The notes beneath the pieces are model-generated. The model saw nothing but the letters and a program-made list of their open reading frames with translations. It searched no databases and had not been told where the DNA came from. This document shows, in pieces, positions 1-4,768 of a DNA stretch of 5,112 nt. How positions within the stretch are numbered: position 1 is the stretch's first letter; each line of letters opens with the position of its first letter. The stretch lies in assembly GCA_004525155.1 (NCBI GenBank), contig SPDA01000207.1, forward strand, positions 1 to 5,112, in the 5' to 3' direction. The translations under genes and the position numbers were made by a program. The DNA comes from Spirochaetales bacterium. Its GTDB lineage: Bacteria > Spirochaetota > Spirochaetia > SPDA01.

Positions 1-150
1 ATCCTGTCCAGGGTTGGAACCCCCGAAGCCATCGCCGGCCTTCTGGACATCTCCATGTTCGGGTTTTCGTTCGCGTCCGGCGCGAGCCTCCACCACCTCG
101 AGCAGTTCGGCCAGGACGTCATCCCACACATTGCCGATGCCCGGGAAAGA
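1..150 (+). pseudogene. C-terminal fragment of a luciferase-like flavin-dependent monooxygenase (tentative)
   Basis: Frame 1 of the plus strand is open from the window edge and reads VGTPEAIAGLL near its start, then a stretch ending in LEQFGQDVIPHIADARE. The order 'GTPE, helix, Gly-Phe strand, then (F)G(x)DVIP' is typical of the C-terminal end of LLM-class (luciferase-like) flavin-dependent monooxygenases. The spacing between GTPE and the Gly-Phe strand is a few residues shorter than usual. After about codon 50 the frame runs into sequence that is clearly an aminotransferase on the other strand, and it only stops at TAG 214-216, so the natural end of the gene is missing. The gene's start lies outside the window. 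It appears to be broken by the same rearrangement that truncates the aminotransferase. The family call rests on a short stretch and is only moderately secure. Confidence 0.4.
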
Positions 151-153
151 GAC
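134..153. other. Rearrangement junction between two broken genes
   Basis: Aminotransferase-like coding on the minus strand is recognisable up to the Ser-Phe-Pro-Gly residues (codons at 139-150). It is then replaced by residues with no resemblance to the expected (M/A)-E-R-T-x-x-x-x-x-S-K-x-F continuation. On the plus strand the monooxygenase-like frame makes sense up to about the same place. The GC-rich segment GATGCCCGGG (136-145) lies at the breakpoint and could have been a short homology. No insertion-sequence end or target duplication is visible. The junction could be a real deletion or inversion, or a chimeric assembly join. Confidence 0.5.
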
Positions 154-807
154 AAAAGATTTCGGTTTTTCGCCGTAGGTTATGTCAAAATAGGCTTCGT
201 CGCAGAGTACTGTTAGATTGTTTTTTACAGCCAGACTGCTTATGGCAGCCATGTCTTGCGGGTCCGATTCGGCGCCGGTGGGATTGTGAAAGTTATTGAG
301 AACCAGGAAGCGGGTTCCGGGAGTAATACGCGATGCGATGTCTTACACATCGAGATAAAAGTTACCGTCCTTCTCCCGTAAGGGATAAGGTAACGGCTTT
401 CCGCCGTTAAAGGAAATGACGGATTCGTAAATAGGATACCCCGGGCTGGGATAGAGAACCTCGTCCCCCGGGTTCATGAGAGCCAGGAAAAACTTCTGAA
501 TAACGGGCTTGCCTCCCGGTTCCACTGCCACGTTCGATGCCTCATACCGGGTGCCGTGGGAGCGGTTTACATCTTCCGCCAGCGCTTCCCGCAGTTCGGG
601 GATGCCATAATTGGAACAGTACCCCGTTTTCCCCTTACGTATCGCCCTTGCAGCGGCCTCCACGATGTTTTCCGGCGTTTTAAGGTTCATATCCCCTAAG
701 TGAAAAGGAAATATCTTTAACCCATGGTTCGCGTAATTCCGTGCCTCTTCCGCCACGACAAAAGCGGTTTCCGTTCCCAGAAGGGAAAAACGTGTTGCTG
801 TATTCAT
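139..807 (-). pseudogene. Class I/II PLP-dependent aminotransferase, nonsense-mutated and truncated
   Basis: The start is ATG at 805-807, chosen over the upstream ATG at 835-837 because a good Shine-Dalgarno (AAGGAGA, 813-819) lies just before it. The first 154 codons read as the N-terminal half of a fold-type I aminotransferase: a GDMN segment, a YG-I-ELREA block, an EPGGKPVIQ turn and PSPGYPIYES. Frame then hits TAA at 343-345, immediately after the residues NFYLDV. Beyond the stop the same frame continues with family sequence for 68 codons, including NNFHNPTGA (the Asn that contacts PLP) and CDEAYFD (the Asp that pairs with the pyridine nitrogen). Homology ends near 139, before the SK(K) motif with the Schiff-base lysine. 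About 223 of roughly 390 residues remain, so no active transaminase can be made. A single change (GAA to TAA) would explain the stop. It is divergent from an Lrp/AsnC gene, a common pairing for amino-acid enzymes. The substrate cannot be told. Confidence 0.85.
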
Positions 808-825
808 GGGTTTCTCCTTACGTAT

Positions 826-854
826 AATATAAAACATGACTATAAATATGTCAA
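826..854 (-). promoter_or_regulatory. Sigma70/sigma-A-type promoter of the aminotransferase remnant
   Basis: Read on the minus strand, a perfect -35 TTGACA (854-849) is followed after 17 bases by TATATT (831-826), a five-of-six match to the -10 consensus. Transcription would begin near 819, only about 12 bases upstream of the ATG at 807 and right at the Shine-Dalgarno, giving a very short leader. The promoter appears intact although the gene behind it is broken. Confidence 0.6.
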
Positions 855-856
855 TA

Positions 857-868
857 ATATAATTATAT
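857..868. repeat. Perfect AT-only palindrome next to the aminotransferase -35 box
   Basis: ATATAATTATAT is a perfect 12-base palindrome lying immediately upstream of the minus-strand -35 element. Because the whole intergenic region is about 80% AT, such a palindrome could arise by chance. It could also be a protein-binding site or simply part of an UP-like AT tract. Confidence 0.35.
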
Positions 869-876
869 AGCTTAAA

Positions 877-893
877 ATTACGAATAACGTAAT
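877..893. promoter_or_regulatory. Inverted repeat, probable operator in the divergent promoter region
   Basis: ATTACG-AATAA-CGTAAT is a perfect inverted repeat with 6-base arms and a 5-base AT spacer. It is centred at 885, about 52 bases before the expected start of the regulator transcript and about 66 before that of the aminotransferase. Lrp/AsnC proteins bind imperfect AT-rich dyads of roughly this size and often regulate their own gene and a divergent neighbour. That the protein encoded at 942 binds here is an inference. The same half-sites recur downstream of the regulator gene. Confidence 0.5.
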
Positions 894-901
894 ATTTATC
901 C

Positions 902-930
902 TTGAATTAATAATTTCTATCTGTTACTAT
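902..930 (+). promoter_or_regulatory. Weak promoter for the Lrp/AsnC gene, likely leaderless transcript
   Basis: TTGAAT (902-907), a 17-base spacer and TACTAT (925-930) give a partial match to the sigma-A consensus (four of six in each box). The transcript would start around 937-942, at or just before the ATG at 942. That fits with there being no Shine-Dalgarno before this start codon. A weak promoter under autoregulation would be normal for this family. Alternative -10 boxes in this AT-rich stretch cannot be excluded. Confidence 0.4.
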
Positions 931-941
931 GTTCTATATAT

Positions 942-1376
942 ATGGAACTGGATAAGCTGGACTGGAGCATTATCGGCATACTGGAAAAAAACGGCAGAAC
1001 GCCGAACAACGAAATCGCGAAACTTATCGGCGTGTCCGAGGGAACCGTGCGTAACCGGATAAACAAGCTTACGGAGAACGATTTCTTGAGGATCCGGGGG
1101 CAGACGAACCCCAATGAGCGGCAGGACGAGTCTTTTGTCTACATGGGCATTAAAATCGCCGTGAACCGCGACAGCATGAAAGTGGCCCAGGCCATAGCGA
1201 AACTGAACAACGTAAAGGCGGTGTCCGTTGTCACAGGGAGGTATGATCTTCTCGTGGAGGTTTTCGTGGAACCTTACAATATCATCAAATTCCTAAGCAC
1301 CGAGCTTTCAACAATAGACTCGATCACGGCTGTGGAGAGCTTCATAGCGCTCCACAGCGAAAACAAATACGTTTAA
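942..1376 (+). CDS. Lrp/AsnC-family transcriptional regulator
   Basis: A 144-residue protein of the usual family length. An N-terminal winged helix-turn-helix begins LDKLDWSIIGIL, and the helix-turn-helix itself spans about residues 22-43 (NNEIAKLIGVSEGTVRNRI). A linker follows, and then a RAM effector-binding and oligomerisation domain at about 68-140, carrying the conserved G-R-Y-D turn (99-102) before the LLVEVFV strand. Such proteins form dimers to octamers and respond to amino acids or related metabolites. No Shine-Dalgarno precedes the ATG at 942, but no other in-frame start fits the family, so translation is probably leaderless or weak. It is transcribed divergently from the aminotransferase remnant, its likely original target. 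The TRAP operon 260 bases downstream is a second possible target. Family assignment is firm; ligand and regulon are unknown. Confidence 0.95.
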   Translation: MELDKLDWSIIGILEKNGRTPNNEIAKLIGVSEGTVRNRINKLTENDFLRIRGQTNPNERQDESFVYMGIKIAVNRDSMKVAQAIAKLNNVKAVSVVTGRYDLLVEVFVEPYNIIKFLSTELSTIDSITAVESFIALHSENKYV

Positions 1377-1551
1377 CAGTTGGACCGGTTTAAGGCGGCG
1401 TAATTACGAGATGCCCTCCGGCGGTGTCGAGGTTCCCCATCCGATGGACTGCTGCGCGGCGGGTCCGGCTTACATTTTCCGCACTTTTTCATGGGTTATT
1501 TGAATTATCTACCATTTTTTCCGTAAAAAATTTACAACAATATTATTTTTC
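1377..1551. other. Non-coding gap between regulator and TRAP operon promoter
   Basis: The first about 120 bases are GC-rich and hold only very short frames with no family resemblance and no ribosome binding site. From about 1500 the sequence becomes AT-rich as it enters the promoter. I see no clear terminator for the regulator gene. The part after 1500 contains the small dyad GTAAA-AAA-TTTAC (1523-1535), which may be an upstream regulatory site or just a poly-A/T curved tract. Confidence 0.5.
1399..1408. promoter_or_regulatory. Palindrome sharing half-sites with the upstream operator
   Basis: CGTAATTACG is a perfect 10-base palindrome made of the same half-sites (CGTAAT and ATTACG) as the inverted repeat at 877-893, here overlapping instead of spaced. 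It sits 22 bases after the regulator stop codon and about 145 bases before the TRAP promoter. It may be an auxiliary Lrp-type binding site. A chance match of this length is possible. Confidence 0.3.
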
Positions 1552-1579
1552 TTGACAGATGAGATTTTTGGTTTATAAT
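1552..1579 (+). promoter_or_regulatory. Consensus sigma-A promoter of the TRAP operon
   Basis: TTGACA (1552-1557), a 16-base spacer and TATAAT (1574-1579) match the consensus perfectly in both boxes. The 40 bases upstream (about 1511-1551) are rich in A and T runs, like an UP element. Transcription is expected to start near 1586. This rules out the far-upstream ATG at 1559, which lies inside the promoter, as the start of the binding-protein gene. Such a promoter predicts high expression unless a repressor acts. Confidence 0.85.
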
Positions 1580-1585
1580 CTAGAC

Positions 1586-1620
1586 TTAATGACTGAACAG
1601 GAATATCTGTGGTTCATTAA
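1586..1620 (+). promoter_or_regulatory. Stem-loop at the 5' end of the TRAP mRNA
   Basis: TTAATGA (1586-1592) pairs with TCATTAA (1614-1620). Inside it, ACAG (1597-1600) pairs with CTGT (1607-1610) around a six-base loop. The stem begins at the predicted first transcribed base and ends two bases before the AAGGAGG Shine-Dalgarno (1623-1629). 5'-terminal stem-loops are known to protect mRNAs such as ompA from degradation. Such a role here is inferred, and the stem is AT-rich and only moderately stable. Confidence 0.45.
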
Positions 1621-1636
1621 AAAAGGAGGCATCACA

Positions 1637-2737
1637 ATGAAGAGCATGAATGTTCGGAAAATTGTAATGGTGGCCAGTTTGGTAGTCGGGCTGGCAATGG
1701 TTGTCCTCATGATAAGCGCTTGTGGCGGAAAGCAGGTGACTGCAACTCCGGAAAAGACCGCACAAGCACAAACACAAGCGGCAGAGCCCATCCGGTGGAG
1801 GCTCCAGTCGTATGCCGGTCCTGCTTTGAACCCGTATGTCGTAGGAAACGCGGTAAAGGAATTCAATATTGCGGCCAACGGCGAGATGGTCATCGACGTG
1901 TACACGGCGGACGAGCTGGTACCCCAGGGCGAAATGTTCCAGGCGGTGCAGAAGGGCACTCTCGACGCCTGCGTCAGCGACGATGACTCCATGGCTTCTC
2001 CTGTGGATGTTGCGGTATTCGGGGCGTACTTCCCCCTGGCCGCGCGCTATGGAATAGATGTTGACGTTCTATGGAACCACTACGGGTTGAACGAAATTTG
2101 GAAGGAAGCATACGACGAGTTTCCGGGCGTTACCTGGTTGAGCCAGGGGAGCTGGGATCCGTGCAATTTCGCTACCACCAAACCAATCCGCCATCTTTCG
2201 GACCTTAAGGGTCTGCGGATTTATATGTTCCCGACGGGCGGCCAGTTCATGCAGCGCTTCGGCGTCGTTCCGGTAAGCATGCCCTACGAGGACGTCGAGA
2301 TGGCCATCCAAACCGGCATGCTGGATGGCGTGAGCTGGTCCGGCATTACCGAGGACTATACGGTCGGCTGGGCTGATGTCACCAAATATTACCTGACCAA
2401 TCCCATCTCCGGCGGCTGGTCCGGCGGCTGGTTCGTCAACACCAAGGCCTGGGAGAAGTTGCCCCCGCACCTGCAGCAGCTGTACAAGCTGATGATCGAC
2501 AAATCGCACTACTACCGGCTGCACTGGTACTGGTTGGGCGAAGCCAATTACCGCGTCAAGGGAGGTAAGCTGGAGCTGACCACCATCCCCGCGGATGAGT
2601 GGGCGACGGTTGAAAAGGAAGCCCTGAAGTTCTGGGATGAGACTGCCAAGAAGAGTCCCCGGGCCGCCAAGGTGGTGCAGATACTCAAAGACTACAACGA
2701 CACGATGGAAAAAGCCGGCCCTCCCTACCGATACTGA
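1637..2737 (+). CDS. dctP: TRAP transporter substrate-binding lipoprotein, DctP family
   Basis: Extracytoplasmic solute receptor of a TRAP transporter: it captures the ligand outside the membrane and hands it to DctQM. The start is ATG 1637, seven bases after AAGGAGG (1623-1629). The longer frame from 1559 begins inside the promoter. The 366-residue product has a lipoprotein signal: basic N-terminus, hydrophobic core (about 9-26), lipobox ISA-C with lipidated Cys29, then a Thr/Ala/Gln-rich linker to about residue 50. The mature part has the DctP two-domain layout with the hinge-region motif DLKGLRI (189-195), the GVVPVSMPYEDVEMAIQTG block and the LDGVSW segment with Trp234. The last resembles the W-containing site of TakP-type (alpha-keto acid) receptors. 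The usual carboxylate-binding Arg, two residues after the 'GL(K/R)' step, appears to be Tyr196. A Gly/Trp-rich SGGWSGGW stretch (258-265) is encoded by a 12-bp tandem duplication. The ligand is unknown. Confidence 0.93.
   Translation: MKSMNVRKIVMVASLVVGLAMVVLMISACGGKQVTATPEKTAQAQTQAAEPIRWRLQSYAGPALNPYVVGNAVKEFNIAANGEMVIDVYTADELVPQGEMFQAVQKGTLDACVSDDDSMASPVDVAVFGAYFPLAARYGIDVDVLWNHYGLNEIWKEAYDEFPGVTWLSQGSWDPCNFATTKPIRHLSDLKGLRIYMFPTGGQFMQRFGVVPVSMPYEDVEMAIQTGMLDGVSWSGITEDYTVGWADVTKYYLTNPISGGWSGGWFVNTKAWEKLPPHLQQLYKLMIDKSHYYRLHWYWLGEANYRVKGGKLELTTIPADEWATVEKEALKFWDETAKKSPRAAKVVQILKDYNDTMEKAGPPYRY
2408..2431 (+). repeat. Tandem 12-bp duplication inside dctP
   Basis: TCCGGCGGCTGG occurs twice, back to back and without mismatch, encoding SGGW-SGGW at residues 258-265 of the binding protein. 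The region corresponds to the strand and loop after the ligand-contacting domain crossover in TakP-like receptors, where aromatic and glycine residues line the site. The exact match at DNA level, including third positions, suggests a recent duplication, though only six distinct codon choices are involved. Confidence 0.7.
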
Positions 2738-2777
2738 GGAACCGGGAAACAAAGTCTATTATATAACTGAAGGTCTA

Positions 2778-2814
2778 CCTTCCCTGGCGGGGCTTGCTCT
2801 TGAGCCGGGGAAGG
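2778..2814 (+). terminator. Intercistronic hairpin between dctP and dctQ
   Basis: CCTTCCCTGGC (2778-2788) pairs with GCCGGGGAAGG (2804-2814), giving an 11-bp GC-rich stem with one T-G wobble and a 15-base loop. No run of U follows (the downstream bases are CGGCCTCTGCTG), so it is not a strong intrinsic terminator. In binding-protein transport operons such hairpins commonly protect the 3' end of the receptor message or attenuate transcription, so that more receptor than membrane subunits is made. That role is inferred here. Confidence 0.6.
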
Positions 2815-2866
2815 CGGCCTCTGCTGTTCTTTAGTATCACATCCCGAAGTGGAGGGAGGAGCCGAA

Positions 2867-3427
2867 GTGAATAAAGTAATCAAAGCGTATGTAGACGGCA
2901 TCACCGCTACGAGCAAAGCGGTGGGTCATTTTGCCATGTACCTGGTTTTCGGCATGATAGGCGTTTTGTTTTTCGAGACGATATCCAGAACCGTCTTCAA
3001 TCATCCCTGGATCTGGACTGTGGAAATGGCACAGTTCATCATGGCCGCCTATTACACCCTCGGCGGGGCTTACACCCTGCTCATGGACGGGCATGTGCGC
3101 ATGGACCTGACCTACGCCAGGTGGTCGCCGAAGAACAAGGCGGTTTCCGATGTTCTCACCATAGTCATCATAATGGTGTACCTCGTGATACTCTTAGTGG
3201 GCGGCTTCCTCAGCCTCGAGTATTCTCTCAAATACAAACAAAAGAGTTACTCTTCCTGGGCCCCGCAGGTGAGTCCCATCAAAATCATCATGCTGTTCGG
3301 AATGGTGCTGATGACTCTGCAGGTGATAGCCGAGTTCTTCAAGGACTTAGGCACACTTAGAGGCAAAAGTACGGCGCAGGCAACCGAGCAGGCAACCGAG
3401 CAGGCAACCGAGAAGGAGAAATCATGA
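2867..3427 (+). CDS. dctQ: TRAP transporter small membrane subunit, DctQ family
   Basis: Small integral membrane subunit that pairs with DctM and helps dock the loaded receptor. The start chosen is GTG 2867, five bases after GGGAGGAG (2854-2861); the GTG at 2849 would put that Shine-Dalgarno inside the gene. The product has 186 residues and four membrane helices at about 20-40, 50-73, 94-117 and 136-158. Family hallmarks are present: the W-x-x-E region entering helix 2 (WTVEMAQF, 50-57) and the loop GGAYTLLMDGHVRMDL (66-81), equivalent to the conserved 'G-A-x-x-L-x-x-x-x-H-V-R-x-D' motif. The cytoplasmic C-terminal tail carries a threefold QATE repeat and ends in charged residues. The last bases supply the Shine-Dalgarno for dctM (AAGGAG, 3413-3418) and overlap it by ATGA, indicating coupled translation. 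Length is slightly above the usual 150-180 because of the tail. Confidence 0.93.
   Translation: MNKVIKAYVDGITATSKAVGHFAMYLVFGMIGVLFFETISRTVFNHPWIWTVEMAQFIMAAYYTLGGAYTLLMDGHVRMDLTYARWSPKNKAVSDVLTIVIIMVYLVILLVGGFLSLEYSLKYKQKSYSSWAPQVSPIKIIMLFGMVLMTLQVIAEFFKDLGTLRGKSTAQATEQATEQATEKEKS
3377..3412 (+). repeat. Three perfect 12-bp tandem repeats at the dctQ 3' end
   Basis: The unit CAGGCAACCGAG occurs three times without mismatch, encoding Q-A-T-E three times in the C-terminal tail of DctQ. It stops one base before the AAGGAG Shine-Dalgarno of dctM. Because the unit is a multiple of three, copy-number change by slippage would keep both the frame and the dctQ/dctM overlap intact. Confidence 0.9.
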
Positions 3428-4746
3428 GTTTCGAAATGATGGCCATCCTGATGTTCGTCTCGATGCTGGTTATGCTTCTCACCGGACGGCATATCTTTGC
3501 GGTTATCGGCGGAGTAGCCGTCGTTTTCTCGCTGGCCCTGTGGGGGGCGGGCGGTGAAGGCATGGCGTTCCATGCCAGCATCAGCCTGCTGAACTGGTAT
3601 CCGCTGCTGACCCTGCCCCTGTTCATTTATATAGGATACATGTTCTCCAAGTCGGGGATCGCGGATGACCTGTACCGGATGATGCATGTCTGGATGGGAC
3701 CGGTCCGGGGCGGCTTGGCCGTCGGAACCATCGTCCTGATGTCCATCATCGCGGCGATCAACGGCTTGAGCGTGGCAGGCATGGCCGTAGGAAATACGAT
3801 CTGTCTGCCGGAAATGATGAAGCGCAAGTACGACAAGATCATGGTCTCGGGGGTAATCCAGGGCGCCAGCTCCCTGGGCATCATGATTCCGCCCAGCGTC
3901 GTTCTGGTGCTGTACGGGATGATCGCCCGGCAGCCGGTCGGTCAGCTGTGGTTGGCCGGTGTGTTGCCCGGTTTCATGCTGGCGTTCCTATTCATACTCT
4001 ACATCGTTATCCGTTGCGGGATCCAGCCCCAGCTGGGACCGGCGGCGACTAAGGAAGAACGCTCGATTCCCTTGCGGGAGAAGTTCAAGCTCTTAAGCTC
4101 CGCGATCCTTCCCATTCTCATCATTTTCCTAATGTCTGGGTTATTCTTTCTGGGGGTGACCAGCCTGGTGGAAAGCTCCGCGGTGGGGGCGATCGCGATT
4201 ACCATTATCGCTCTCCTCAAGCGGCGGCTGACCTGGAAAGTCATGGTCGAGGTGTTGAAGGAAACCCTGAGAGTGAGCTGCATGTTCATGTGGGTCATCC
4301 TGGCCGCGCTGGCTTTCGGCGCCGTCTTTGATGGCCTGGGCGCTGTATACGCCATCGAGAGCCTGTTTCTCAGTTGGAACTTCGGCCGCTGGGGAATCAT
4401 AATCATGATGCAGCTCTCCTACATTCTCATGGGCATGTTTCTGGATGACACGGCTATGCTCATAGTCGTGGCACCTCTGTACGTCCCTCTGATTATCAAG
4501 CTGGGGTTCAACCCGATCTGGTATGGGGTTCTGTATACGATCACCTGTCAGATCGCGTACCTGACGCCTCCCTTCGGATACAACCTGTTTTTGATGAAGG
4601 CGATGGCGCCGAAGGAGTTTACGATAGGGGATATTTACAGATCGGTCTGGCCTTTCGTGGGTCTCATGATCCTGGGCTTGGTCCTGGTGATGATTTTCCC
4701 TCAGATTGCCCTGTATTTGCCGAAGCTTTATTTCGGCGGCAAATGA
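3424..4746 (+). CDS. dctM: TRAP transporter large membrane subunit, DctM family
   Basis: The transport subunit, a member of the ion transporter superfamily that moves the ligand inward with sodium or protons by an elevator mechanism. It has 440 residues, a normal length, with about 11-12 hydrophobic segments spread over the whole protein. Family motifs are in order: the first hairpin region with NGLSVAGMAVGNTICLPEM, GIMIPPS (152-158) followed by YGMIA, then in the second half LDDTAMLIVVAPL (340-352) and LTPPFGYNLF (380-389). The paired 'PP' motifs in the two inverted-repeat halves match the two helical hairpins of known TRAP structures. The ATG overlaps the dctQ stop by four bases and uses the AAGGAG at 3413-3418. 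It ends 22 bases before the Usp gene. No truncation or missing motif is seen. Ligand and coupling ion cannot be read from the sequence. Confidence 0.95.
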   Translation: MSFEMMAILMFVSMLVMLLTGRHIFAVIGGVAVVFSLALWGAGGEGMAFHASISLLNWYPLLTLPLFIYIGYMFSKSGIADDLYRMMHVWMGPVRGGLAVGTIVLMSIIAAINGLSVAGMAVGNTICLPEMMKRKYDKIMVSGVIQGASSLGIMIPPSVVLVLYGMIARQPVGQLWLAGVLPGFMLAFLFILYIVIRCGIQPQLGPAATKEERSIPLREKFKLLSSAILPILIIFLMSGLFFLGVTSLVESSAVGAIAITIIALLKRRLTWKVMVEVLKETLRVSCMFMWVILAALAFGAVFDGLGAVYAIESLFLSWNFGRWGIIIMMQLSYILMGMFLDDTAMLIVVAPLYVPLIIKLGFNPIWYGVLYTITCQIAYLTPPFGYNLFLMKAMAPKEFTIGDIYRSVWPFVGLMILGLVLVMIFPQIALYLPKLYFGGK

Positions 4747-4768
4747 AGCCGGTCTAAGGAGGCAAAGG

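Noticed and set aside
1371..1492. Minus-strand frame of about 40 codons beginning MKKCGKC
   Set aside because: The two-cysteine start looks zinc-ribbon-like, but there is no Shine-Dalgarno, no second cysteine pair, and the rest is low-complexity basic residues.
1411..1503. Short plus-strand frame of about 30 codons after the regulator gene
   Set aside because: No ribosome binding site, no recognisable family, and composition unlike the neighbouring genes.
1559..1636. N-terminal extension of the binding protein from an ATG at 1559
   Set aside because: It starts inside the TTGACA/TATAAT promoter and ahead of the expected transcription start, and it would bury the lipoprotein signal peptide. 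ATG 1637 has a strong Shine-Dalgarno.
2069..2752. Long minus-strand frame opposite dctP (227 codons)
   Set aside because: It is antisense to a well-supported gene, shows no family motifs, and its length follows from the GC-biased third positions of dctP.
2778..2830. Intrinsic terminator ending a dctP-only transcript
   Set aside because: The stem is good but no U run follows, and no separate promoter with convincing boxes is seen before dctQ, so full termination is unlikely.
2849..2866. DctQ start at GTG 2849
   Set aside because: The purine-rich GGAGGGAGGAG stretch would become coding and no ribosome binding site would precede this codon; GTG 2867 is correctly spaced from it.
3377..3412. Possible CRISPR-like repeat
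   Set aside because: Units are directly adjacent with no spacers and lie in frame within dctQ, so this is a coding tandem repeat.
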